This document shows, piece by piece, positions 1-5,699 of a DNA stretch of 6,194 nt (position 1 is its first letter; each line of letters starts with the position of its first letter). Source of the DNA: Alphaproteobacteria bacterium (GTDB lineage Bacteria; Pseudomonadota; Alphaproteobacteria; DSM-16000; Inquilinaceae); contig JAJUFW010000194.1 in the NCBI GenBank assembly GCA_029263555.1, positions 1 through 6,194 of the forward strand, read 5' to 3'. A program made the translations under genes and the position numbers. Under the pieces are notes generated by a model. It was not told the DNA's origin and made no database searches. It was given only the letters and a program-made list of their open reading frames with translations.

Positions 1-1358
1 ATGTGCTCGGACAGCTCGGCCTCTAGCGACACGTCCTCGATGCCGACGATCCGCGGCTTCTCGCCGCCGAACAGGGAGCCGGAGACCGAACGGGTGCGCT
101 GCTCGGTCGTGACGATGACCCGGATCAGCGTGTTGTAGTCGCTGGCGCGGTCGATCTTGGTCTCGGCGACCTCGATGTCCCGCTCGCGGGCGATCACGGG
201 GGCGGAGACCATGTTGACGCTGTCGAGAAGCGGCGTCAGCAAACCGGCCAGGATCACGGCCGTCAGCGGCTTGACGTTTAGGCCGGCGATCTCGCCCTCG
301 TATTCGATCCGCACAGCCTTGATGTTGGTCTCGGTGATCTGCCCCGCGAAGCTGCCGAGCTGCTCCGCCAGCTTCAGATAGGGCCTCAGCCGCGGCGCAT
401 CCTCGGCCGAGATCGACGGCATGTTGAGGGCATTGGTCACCGCGCCCTGGATCAGATAGTCGGACATCTGCTCGGCCACCTGCAGTGCCACGTTCTCCTG
501 CGCCTCGCTGGTCGATGCGCCCAGATGCGGCGTGCAGACCACGTTGGGATGGCCGAACAGGGGATGGGACCGGGCCGGCTCCTCAGCGAAGACGTCGAGG
601 GCGACGCCCGCGACCTGGCCGGAATCGAGCGCCTCCTTGAGCGCCTCCTCGTCGATCAGGCCGCCGCGCGCGCAGTTGATGATGCGCACGCCGCGCTTCA
701 TCTTGGCCAGCGCCTCACGGCTGATGATGCCCCGCGTCGCGTCGGTGAGCGGCGTGTGCAGGGTGATGAAGTCGGAGCGGCGGAACAACTCGTCCAGGGT
801 CACCTTCTCGACGCCCAGATCCACGGCGCGCTCGGCCGACAGATAGGGGTCGAAGGCGATGACCTTCATCTTCAGTCCCAGCGCCCGGTCGGCGACGATG
901 GACCCGATATTGCCCGCGCCGATGACGCCGAGCGTCTTGCCGAACAGCTCGACGCCCATGAACTTGGACTTTTCCCACTTGCCGGCATGGGTCGACGCGT
1001 TCGCCTCGGGGATCTGGCGGGCCAGCGCGAACATCATCGCGATCGCATGCTCCGCCGTGGTGATCGAGTTCCCGAAGGGCGTGTTCATGACGACGACGCC
1101 GCGCTGGGTCGCGGCCGGGATGTCGACATTGTCAACGCCGATGCCGGCGCGACCGATGACCTTCAGATTGGTCGCGGCCTCCAGCACGTCCTTGGTGACC
1201 TTGGTCGCCGAACGGATGGCGAGGCCGTCATAGGCGCCGATGATCGCCTTCAACTCGTCCGGCTTCAGGCCGGTCTTGACGTCGACATCGACGCCGCGCT
1301 CACGGAAGATCTCGACGGCCGCGGGCGAAAGCGAGTCGGAGATGAGAACCTTGGGCAT
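1..1358 (-). CDS. serA: D-3-phosphoglycerate dehydrogenase, C-terminus off window
   Basis: SerA catalyses the first committed step of serine biosynthesis in the cytoplasm: NAD-dependent oxidation of 3-phosphoglycerate to 3-phosphohydroxypyruvate. Translation from the ATG at 1358 begins MPKVLISDSLSPAAVEIF and stays open for 452 codons to the window edge without a stop or frameshift. The substrate-binding half is residues 1–100, with the GRAGIGVDNVD loop at 69–79. The Rossmann nucleotide-binding motif GAGNIG is at 147–152. The catalytic triad of the D-2-hydroxyacid dehydrogenase family is intact: Arg231 in NCARGG, Glu260 in DVFAEEP and His278 in TPHLGAST. Residues from about 315 onward match the allosteric substrate-binding domain of the long SerA form. 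About 70 residues, the ACT domain, should lie beyond position 1, since full-length forms are usually near 525 residues. The start is supported by GGAG at 1367–1370, 8 bases upstream. The gene lies downstream of serC and is probably co-transcribed with it. Confidence 0.97.
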   Translation of the reverse strand, partial: MPKVLISDSLSPAAVEIFRERGVDVDVKTGLKPDELKAIIGAYDGLAIRSATKVTKDVLEAATNLKVIGRAGIGVDNVDIPAATQRGVVVMNTPFGNSITTAEHAIAMMFALARQIPEANASTHAGKWEKSKFMGVELFGKTLGVIGAGNIGSIVADRALGLKMKVIAFDPYLSAERAVDLGVEKVTLDELFRRSDFITLHTPLTDATRGIISREALAKMKRGVRIINCARGGLIDEEALKEALDSGQVAGVALDVFAEEPARSHPLFGHPNVVCTPHLGASTSEAQENVALQVAEQMSDYLIQGAVTNALNMPSISAEDAPRLRPYLKLAEQLGSFAGQITETNIKAVRIEYEGEIAGLNVKPLTAVILAGLLTPLLDSVNMVSAPVIARERDIEVAETKIDRASDYNTLIRVIVTTEQRTRSVSGSLFGGEKPRIVGIEDVSLEAELSEH

Positions 1359-1527
1359 GAATGGAACTCCAATGGAGGGCCGCCTGAGGCGGCGGCTCCG
1401 ATCCGGAATGTCGTGAAAAGTGAACCGGGCATTCCCGCGCCCGTTCCGGGGCGGGAATGCGGGGTGGCGGCCTTGGCCGGACGGGCCCTTGGCGGGCCGG
1501 CCCGGACGCGAAGGCCGCGATTTCGGT
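1359..1527 (-). other. Structured serC–serA intercistronic spacer
   Basis: No gene is visible in these 169 bases between the serC stop and the serA start. Read on the minus strand, the spacer holds in order: a perfect 12-base palindrome CGGGCCGGCCCG (1493–1504); a long hairpin (1429–1460, listed separately); a GCCGCCT/AGGCGGC inverted repeat (1379–1393); and a short CTCC-ATT-GGAG hairpin (1367–1377) whose 3' arm is the likely serA Shine-Dalgarno. No long T-run follows any of them; the best is four Ts after the long hairpin. The spacer could therefore tune serA translation, stabilise or process the mRNA, or be a weak attenuator. I see no obvious second promoter. The structures are seen directly; their function is inferred. 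Confidence 0.6.
1429..1460 (-). repeat. Long hairpin downstream of serC
   Basis: GCATTCCCGC (1429–1438) pairs perfectly with GCGGGAATGC (1451–1460). After a single bulged base at 1439, CCC at 1440–1442 can pair with GGG at 1448–1450, leaving a five-base loop. On the minus strand the hairpin ends 68 bases after the serC stop and is followed by CCGGTTCACTTTTCACG, which is too poor in T for a standard intrinsic terminator. It may be a partial terminator or attenuator that lowers serA relative to serC, or an RNA-stabilising hairpin. Confidence 0.5.
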
Positions 1528-2709
1528 TCAGGCGGCCTGCGCGAGCTCGGCGCGGACCGTGGCGAAGGCCCAGTCCAGCCACGGCGTCAAAGCCTCGATA
1601 TCCGAGGTTTCGACGGTCGAGCCGCCCCAGATCCGAAGGCCCGGAGGCGCATCGCGGTAGCCGTTGATGTCGTAGGCGACGCCTTCGGCCTCCAGCACGG
1701 CCGCGATCCGCTTCGGCACCTCGGCCTGGGCCTTGTCATCCAGCCCGGCGAACCAGGGGTCGACGATCTTGAGGCAGATCGAGGTCGAGGACCGGACGGC
1801 CGGATCGGACGCCAGGAAGTCGACCCAGTCGGTGCGGGCGACCCAATCGGCGATGGCCTTGAGATTCGCCTCGCTGCGGGCGACGAGCCCCTTCAGCCCG
1901 CCGACGCTCTCGGCCCATTTCAGGCCGTCGATCGCATCCTCGACGGCGAGCATCGAGGGGGTATTGATGGTTTCGCCCCGGAAGATGCCCTCGTTCAGCT
2001 TCCCCTTCGAGGTCAGGCGGAAGATCTTCGGCAGCGGACGGCCGGGATCGAAGCTGCTCAGGCGCTCCACCGCGCGCGGGCTCAGCACCAGCATGCCATG
2101 GGCGCCTTCACCGCCCAGCACCTTCTGCCAGGACCAGGTGACGACGTCGAGCTTGGACCAGGGCAGATCCATCGCGAACGCGGCCGAGGTCGCGTCGCAG
2201 ATCGTGAGCCCCTTGCGGTCGTCGCGGATCCAATCGCCGTTCGGGACGCGAACGCCCGAGGTCGTGCCGTTCCAGGTGAAGACGACGTCCCGGTCGCAGT
2301 CGACCAGGGACAGGTCCGGCAGCTCGCCATAGGGTGCCGTCAGGATCCGGACATCGTCCAGCTTCAGCTGCTTGGTCACATCGGTGACCCATCCGGCCCC
2401 GAAGCTCTCCCAGGAGAGCATGTCGACGCCCCGTTCGCCCAGCAGCGACCAGAGCGCCATCTCCACCGCACCGGTGTCGGAGGCGGGAACGATGCCGAGA
2501 CGATAATCCTCGGGAAGCCCCAGGATCGCGCGGGAGCGATCGATCACTTCGGCCAGTCTGGCCTTGCCGGGCTTGGAGCGGTGGGAGCGGCCCACGAGCG
2601 CGTTGTCGAGGGCTTGGAGCGTCCAACCGGGACGCTTGGCGCAGGGGCCCGAGGAGAAATCGGGGCTGCGCGGCCGGCCCTGCGGTTTCAGGGCGTGCGG
2701 CTTGCTCAT
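1528..2709 (-). CDS. serC: Phosphoserine aminotransferase (alphaproteobacterial type)
   Basis: SerC is a pyridoxal-phosphate enzyme that transfers an amino group from glutamate to 3-phosphohydroxypyruvate, giving O-phosphoserine. It is a cytoplasmic fold-type I aminotransferase. The 393-residue product begins MSKPHALKPQGRPRSPDF and has FSSGPCAKRPGW near 18–29. It has Asp172 in ICDATSAAFAM, the expected ligand of the cofactor ring nitrogen. Lys196 in TWSWQKVLGGEGAHG is the Schiff-base lysine. The sequence resembles the divergent SerC group shared by alphaproteobacteria and Methanosarcina rather than the E. coli form. The ATG at 2709 is preferred because it follows GAGAGG (2719–2724, 9 bases upstream) and sits after a promoter and leader. 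The open frame continues to about 3309 but only through the acetyltransferase gene upstream. The first gene of the serC–serA unit, it supplies the step after SerA. Confidence 0.96.
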   Translation of the reverse strand: MSKPHALKPQGRPRSPDFSSGPCAKRPGWTLQALDNALVGRSHRSKPGKARLAEVIDRSRAILGLPEDYRLGIVPASDTGAVEMALWSLLGERGVDMLSWESFGAGWVTDVTKQLKLDDVRILTAPYGELPDLSLVDCDRDVVFTWNGTTSGVRVPNGDWIRDDRKGLTICDATSAAFAMDLPWSKLDVVTWSWQKVLGGEGAHGMLVLSPRAVERLSSFDPGRPLPKIFRLTSKGKLNEGIFRGETINTPSMLAVEDAIDGLKWAESVGGLKGLVARSEANLKAIADWVARTDWVDFLASDPAVRSSTSICLKIVDPWFAGLDDKAQAEVPKRIAAVLEAEGVAYDINGYRDAPPGLRIWGGSTVETSDIEALTPWLDWAFATVRAELAQAA

Positions 2710-2713
2710 ATGG

Positions 2714-2752
2714 CTATTCCTCTCAGAATAGTAGCACCCCGTTGGGGGGGTG
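2714..2752 (-). promoter_or_regulatory. serC leader RNA, two hairpins, last covers the RBS
   Basis: The leader between the predicted transcription start and the serC ATG folds into two adjacent hairpins. The first pairs CACCCC with GGGGTG (2747–2752 with 2735–2740, six-base loop). The second pairs CTATTC with GAATAG (2726–2731 with 2714–2719). Its loop and 3' arm contain the serC Shine-Dalgarno GAGAGG (2719–2724). This agrees with the published description, as I recall it, of the 'serC' RNA motif found upstream of serC–serA operons in alphaproteobacteria, whose final stem overlaps the serC ribosome-binding site. Its ligand or trigger is not known to me. Opening the last hairpin would be needed for translation, so control at initiation is the natural inference. 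Base pairing is seen directly; assignment to the family is from memory and was not tested with a covariance model. Confidence 0.75.
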
Positions 2753-2765
2753 TGGCCCGCCGCCG

Positions 2766-2793
2766 AACATAACGGCGGGTCGGGACGCGTCAA
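2766..2793 (-). promoter_or_regulatory. Sigma-70-type promoter for serC–serA
   Basis: On the minus strand TTGACG (2788–2793, 5 of 6 to the -35 consensus) is followed after 16 bases by TATGTT (2766–2771, 4 of 6 to the -10 consensus). Transcription would start near 2759, just before the two-hairpin serC leader, giving a 5' UTR of about 50 bases. It sits in the 146-base gap after the upstream acetyltransferase gene. Its position exactly ahead of the leader is the best support. Confidence 0.65.
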
Positions 2794-2855
2794 TCGCTTT
2801 TCCGGGCATGCATGGCTGACTTGACGAGACGAGGAACCGCCCCTCCCCTGCCGGC

Positions 2856-3620
2856 TCAGCGCACGCGGTACCAGTAGTCGTAGGCACGGCCGAAGCCCGT
2901 CGTCCGGTAAAGGGCGATCGCCGCCGGATTGTTCTCTTCGACCTGCAGGAAGAGCCGCCGGGCCCCGTTCGCCGTCGCCCATTCCGCGAGCGCACCGAGC
3001 GCCGTACGGGCAACGCCCCGGCGCCTGAAGGCCGGCAGGGTGCTGACGGCCGTTATGCAGCACCGTTCCCCGACGACGGCCCCGAGCGCGACGCCTGCCG
3101 GCCGGCCTGCGCAGATCACGGTCGCGAACGCGCGGGGACCGCCGATCCGCCCGGCGATGCCGGCCCGGATGTCCGCCTCGAACCCTGCCGGCCGATCCGC
3201 AGGCCAGGCAAGCGAGCACCACAGAGGATCGGGATCCGGGGCGATTGCCGTCTCTGCCACGGCGGGACATCGCGCAGCGGTCACGGCGGCATCGGCGGTC
3301 ATGACCCATGACCGCCCCTCGACCCTGTAGCCGCGGGCCTTGAGCGCCGCATCCAGGCCGGACGGCTGTGCCGCTTCGGTCATCTTGAAGCAGGGCGGAA
3401 GGCCGCGGCCGTGATAGCGCGCCTCGACCTCGGCGATGGCGGCCTCAAGCTCGCCGCCCGTCCAGGAAAGGGGGATCACCGAATTCGCCCGACGGGTTAC
3501 GCCCCGCGTGAAGCCTAGCATCCAGCCCCGGACCGTCTCCTGCATCTCGGCGGGCCAGGGTGCCGCCCCCAGACCTTCCAGCAGGCGGACGAGGCCGGGA
3601 CCTGCCGCCGCCCCGCTCAC
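2856..3620 (-). CDS. GNAT-family N-acetyltransferase (254 aa)
   Basis: This is a probable cytoplasmic acyl-CoA-dependent N-acetyltransferase of unknown substrate. The GNAT core is in the C-terminal half: VSTLPAFRRRGVART contains the acetyl-CoA pyrophosphate-binding pattern R-x-x-G-x-A at 199–204. The ENNPAAIALYRTTGF segment at 229–243 supplies the late helix with Tyr238 as possible general acid. The N-terminal half, with a GWMLGFTRGVTRRANSV segment at 32–48, resembles longer two-part GNAT proteins such as mycobacterial Rv0428c-like enzymes; that comparison is from memory. The start is a GTG at 3620, chosen because residues 10–50 belong to the conserved N-terminal part; the next methionine, residue 26, would cut into it. 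No strong Shine-Dalgarno precedes the GTG (only GGGA about 10 bases upstream), so it may depend on translation of the gene before it. It is the last gene of the PhzF–GNAT–GNAT unit. Confidence 0.88.
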   Translation of the reverse strand: MSGAAAGPGLVRLLEGLGAAPWPAEMQETVRGWMLGFTRGVTRRANSVIPLSWTGGELEAAIAEVEARYHGRGLPPCFKMTEAAQPSGLDAALKARGYRVEGRSWVMTADAAVTAARCPAVAETAIAPDPDPLWCSLAWPADRPAGFEADIRAGIAGRIGGPRAFATVICAGRPAGVALGAVVGERCCITAVSTLPAFRRRGVARTALGALAEWATANGARRLFLQVEENNPAAIALYRTTGFGRAYDYWYRVR

Positions 3621-3647
3621 CGCTGCCGGGTCCCGGCCGATGCCCGA

Positions 3648-4136
3648 TCAGGCAAGGATCTTCTCCAGAAAGACGACGTCGTCGAGCGGATTGTCGTAAT
3701 AGGCCGGGATCTCGACGAAGCCGAGCGCGCGGTAGAGCGCCCGCGCGGCGGTCATGGTCCGGATGGTGTCGAGACGCATGGACCGGTAGCCGAGAGCCCG
3801 TCCGCCCTCGACGACGGCGCGGGCCAGCGCGCCTCCGGCGCCGGTTCCGCGGAACGCCGGACGGACATAGAGCCGCTTCATCTCGCAAGCGTCGTCATCG
3901 AGCGGCCGAAGCCCGACGACGCCCGCGACCTCTCCTCCGACCCGCGCCAGGAACAGGAGCCCTCGCGGCGGGGCATAGCGTCCCGGAAGCGAGGCCAGCT
4001 CTTCCTCGAAGCCCTGGAAACAGAGGGAGAAGCCGAGCGATTCGGCATATTCCCGGAACAGCGCCCGGACATGCGCGATGTCTCCCGCCCCTGCGGCCGG
4101 CCGTATGACCGGGCGGGAGAGCGCCGCCTCAGACAT
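3648..4136 (-). CDS. GNAT-family N-acetyltransferase (162 aa)
   Basis: This is a single-domain GNAT acetyltransferase of typical length. Strand β4 and motif A read EMKRLYVRPAFRGTGAGGAL (85–104), with the acetyl-CoA loop R96-G-T-G99-A-G101. Motif B reads AARALYRALGFVEIPAYYDNP (130–150), with Tyr135 where the family often has its general acid. The N-terminal LFREYAESLGFSLCFQGFEEEL (26–47) is typical of a widespread bacterial GNAT group whose substrate is unknown to me. The ATG at 4136 overlaps the end of the PhzF gene by 8 bases (ATGTCTGA), and AGGG lies about 8 bases upstream inside that gene, so translational coupling is likely. The stop TGA (3648–3650) is in the same reading frame as the next GNAT gene, whose GTG comes 30 bases after the first base of this stop. 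Confidence 0.92.
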   Translation of the reverse strand: MSEAALSRPVIRPAAGAGDIAHVRALFREYAESLGFSLCFQGFEEELASLPGRYAPPRGLLFLARVGGEVAGVVGLRPLDDDACEMKRLYVRPAFRGTGAGGALARAVVEGGRALGYRSMRLDTIRTMTAARALYRALGFVEIPAYYDNPLDDVVFLEKILA

Positions 4137-4917
4137 GAATGGTGCCCTGAAGGTACAGAACGGCCGCGCCCGTCATGCGCACGCGGTCGCCGTCGAGGGC
4201 GCAGGTCAGCGCGCCGCCCCGGGCCGAAACCTGCCGCGCCTCCAGGACGGTCCGACCCAGACGGCCGGCCCAGTACGGGGTCAGCGTGCAATGGGCGGCG
4301 CCGGTAACCGGATCTTCGTCGATTCCGTGGGCGGGCGCGAAATAGCGCGAGACGAAGTCGACCTCGCGCCCGGGCGCCGTCACGATCACCCCGAAGCCGC
4401 GCGGGCCGGGCAGGCGGCGGAAATCGGGCCGGATGCCGCGGACCGTCTCCTCATCCGTATAGACGACGAGATACTTGCCGGCAGCTTCGAACAGAGCCTC
4501 GGGAGCCGCTCCGCCCAGCGCCGGCACCAGATCCGGATGCCCCTCGCTGGCGACCGGCGGCCGGGCCGGGAAATCCAGCGTGAAGCGGTCGCCTTCCCGG
4601 GCGACCGTCAGCTTACCCGCGCGCCTCGTCTGGAAGGAGACGCGCTCGCGACCCGGGTCGAGCAGCGTCATGATCACGCAGGCTGTCGCCAGCGTCGCAT
4701 GCCCGCAGAGATCGATTTCGACCGTCGGCGTGAACCAGCGCAGCTCGTAGCCGCCCTCAGCCGGAACGAAGAAGGCCGTCTCGGCCAAGTTGTTCTCGGC
4801 AGCGATGGCCTGAAGCGTGCCGTCGGGCAGCCAGCTCTCCAGCGGACAGACGGCGGCCGGATTTCCGGCAAATACCCGGTCCGTGAAGGCGTCGACCTGA
4901 TAGATCGGAATCTGCAT
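4129..4917 (-). CDS. PhzF-family isomerase-like protein
   Basis: Members of the PhzF family share a two-lobed diaminopimelate-epimerase-like fold. The founding enzyme isomerises a phenazine precursor, but most members, such as E. coli YddE, have no known substrate, and no phenazine genes are nearby. The 262-residue product starts MQIPIYQVDAFTDRVFAGNPAAV, the family's N-terminal signature. It has Glu46 in NNLAETAFF at the place of the catalytic glutamate of PhzF. It also has the DLCGHATLAT motif at 69–78 and DEDPVTGAAH at 200–209 from the second lobe, so both halves of the active site look intact. Length is slightly short of the usual 260–300. The ATG at 4917 has GGAG 7 bases upstream. It is the first gene of a unit with two acetyltransferases, and a possible promoter lies just upstream. 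The physiological reaction cannot be named. Confidence 0.93.
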   Translation of the reverse strand: MQIPIYQVDAFTDRVFAGNPAAVCPLESWLPDGTLQAIAAENNLAETAFFVPAEGGYELRWFTPTVEIDLCGHATLATACVIMTLLDPGRERVSFQTRRAGKLTVAREGDRFTLDFPARPPVASEGHPDLVPALGGAAPEALFEAAGKYLVVYTDEETVRGIRPDFRRLPGPRGFGVIVTAPGREVDFVSRYFAPAHGIDEDPVTGAAHCTLTPYWAGRLGRTVLEARQVSARGGALTCALDGDRVRMTGAAVLYLQGTIHV

Positions 4918-4947
4918 GAGGGCTCTCCGGAACGTGACTGCAGATCC

Positions 4948-4975
4948 CGTATCAGGGGTCCCGGAAAAGCGTCAA
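4948..4975 (-). promoter_or_regulatory. Possible promoter for the PhzF–GNAT–GNAT unit
   Basis: In the 108-base gap before the PhzF gene, minus-strand TTGACG (4970–4975) is followed after 16 bases by GATACG (4948–4953). The -35 hexamer is a 5 of 6 match and the same as that of the serC promoter. The -10 hexamer is weak, 3 of 6. Transcription would begin near 4941, about 24 bases before the ATG. I see no convincing intrinsic terminator between the preceding small gene and this site, so read-through is also possible. Confidence 0.35.
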
Positions 4976-5025
4976 CGCCGCAATTGCCGGGATACAATCG
5001 GCCCGGCCGCCGCCCGCCCCGCCGC

Positions 5026-5250
5026 TCAGCGCCAGTGACGGCCGAAGGCGGATGGTGCCCGGCGGCGGGCGGAGGCAAGCCGGTCGGCCGCCCGCTCCGC
5101 GTCCTTGGGCGAGCGAAAGACCTTGCCGTCCAGGGACACGAACATCTCGTTCGAGGCATAGAACCGGTACCCGCCGCGCTCGCGGACGACGACGCCGGCG
5201 CCGGTCCCCGTGCCGGAGGTTTCTATCGCATAGGCAGTGATGTCACGCAT
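5026..5250 (-). CDS. Small protein of unknown function (74 aa)
   Basis: I do not recognise a named family. The product reads MRDITAYAIETSGTGTGAGV at its start. A central segment, GGYRFYASNEMFVSLDGKVF (26–45), looks like three short β-strands. A basic, alanine- and arginine-rich helix, SPKDAERAADRLASARRR, follows at 47–64, and the tail ends in HWR. There is no signal peptide, membrane segment or cysteine pair, so a small cytoplasmic, possibly nucleic-acid- or protein-binding protein is plausible. A beta-rich core followed by one helix and strong third-position GC support real coding. The ATG at 5250 has only a weak GAG about 6–7 bases upstream and an AGGG further back. It stands alone between the 450-base gap and the PhzF gene, on the same strand. 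I cannot identify a clear promoter for it. Confidence 0.7.
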   Translation of the reverse strand: MRDITAYAIETSGTGTGAGVVVRERGGYRFYASNEMFVSLDGKVFRSPKDAERAADRLASARRRAPSAFGRHWR

Positions 5251-5437
5251 GGATCTCGAAATCCCTCGAAAGCCCGGCGAATCCCCTGAGGGGCGGCTGC
5301 GCCTGGGCCCGTGCGAAAACGGTCGATTGGTGGAACCCTGATGAAGCGCCGGCCGTCAGGCCGCGCAGCAGGTCATTCGACAGGTTTCGGAGAGGGACGG
5401 ACAAACCCCCGGACCGGTTCCAACCGTGGGGAATGTC

Positions 5438-5518
5438 ATGGAGATCGAAGCGACGATCATCGCGAAGTTCCTCCTTTCATCAAGGCCGGAACCACGAAGA
5501 CACTTCGTGGCGCTTTAG
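5438..5518 (+). CDS. Doubtful 26-aa ORF, possible gene remnant
   Basis: This ATG follows GGGGA with about 7 bases of spacing, one of the better Shine-Dalgarno sites in the window. The first dozen codons (MEIEATIIAKFLL) are of the kind used by the real genes here. Codon use then worsens (TCA, TCA, AGG, CGA, AGA) and the frame ends at TAG. It could be a small peptide, or the 5' end of a gene whose remainder was lost. It is the only plus-strand coding candidate, and no similarity is recognised. Chance occurrence is the main alternative. Confidence 0.18.
   Translation: MEIEATIIAKFLLSSRPEPRRHFVAL
5492..5510 (+). terminator. 8-bp hairpin, weak terminator candidate
   Basis: CCACGAAG (5492–5499) pairs perfectly with CTTCGTGG (5503–5510) across a three-base loop. 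On the plus strand it is followed by CGCTTTAGCGTTTGG, which has scattered T-runs rather than a continuous tract. It overlaps the end of the doubtful 26-codon ORF. On the minus strand no T-tract follows. Stem quality is good; the terminator role is uncertain. Confidence 0.3.
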
Positions 5519-5684
5519 CGTTTGGTAACGCGGCGCAAGCTGCTTCCGTCAAATTGCCGCGGCCCCGAAGGGCGTTGCCGGTCCGCGCCTCGGCGAACCG
5601 ACGATATGAATGTGGGACATGTGGCGAGTCGCGTCAACCTCGCCGAGATGACATTTCCCGAATACATGAATATTTCACGGACCT

Positions 5685-5698
5685 GCGCCGGCCGGCGC
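5685..5698. repeat. 14-base perfect palindrome after the ThiD-like gene
   Basis: GCGCCGGCCGGCGC is a perfect palindrome starting one base after the ThiD-like stop codon in the direction of transcription. As RNA it can form a five-base-pair stem with a GGCC loop. The bases after it on the minus strand are AGGTCCGTGAAATATTC, without a T-run, so it is not a textbook intrinsic terminator, although its place at the gene end suggests a role in transcript ending or stability. Confidence 0.4.
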
Positions 5699-5699
5699 G

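Larger units (their letters stand above)
5251..5699. other. Gene-poor gap between the ThiD-like and 74-aa genes
   Basis: No confident gene is visible on either strand in these 449 bases. The plus-strand frame from 5311 to 5736 encodes an arginine-rich, low-complexity product that overlaps the ThiD-like gene and looks like chance. The stretch 5590–5680 is less GC-rich than its surroundings. TTGACG occurs on the minus strand at 5632–5637 and 5547–5552, but neither has a good -10 at the right distance. Other visible items are a 14-base palindrome (5685–5698), an 8-bp hairpin (5492–5510), a CCCC-TGA-GGGG inverted repeat (5283–5293), paired CTCGAAA repeats (5255–5261 and 5265–5271), and a 26-codon plus-strand ORF. 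The gap may hold a decayed gene or a small RNA. Confidence 0.5.

Noticed and set aside
525..1667. Long plus-strand ORF of 380 codons opposite serA
   Set aside because: It is antisense to serA, has low-complexity Arg/Asp/Ala composition and no recognisable domain; such frames are common opposite GC-rich genes.
1420..2772. Plus-strand ORF of 450 codons opposite serC
   Set aside because: It is antisense to an intact serC and crosses the serC leader; composition is typical of a mirror frame.
1528..3309. A single 593-codon minus-strand frame running from inside the acetyltransferase gene through serC
   Set aside because: Residues before 2709 are a shadow of the GNAT gene in another frame; the promoter, leader and Shine-Dalgarno place the serC start at 2709.
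4976..5025. Possible intrinsic terminator after the 74-aa gene
   Set aside because: The GC-rich run gives only an imperfect CCGATTG/CAATTGCGG pairing with no T-tract.
4078..5289. Plus-strand ORF of 403 codons opposite the PhzF and 74-aa genes
   Set aside because: It is antisense to a gene with complete PhzF active-site motifs and has no domain signature of its own.
5547..5637. Two minus-strand TTGACG boxes (5547–5552 and 5632–5637) as promoters for the 74-aa gene
   Set aside because: Neither has a convincing -10 hexamer at 16–18 bases, and both lie about 300 bases or more from the start codon.
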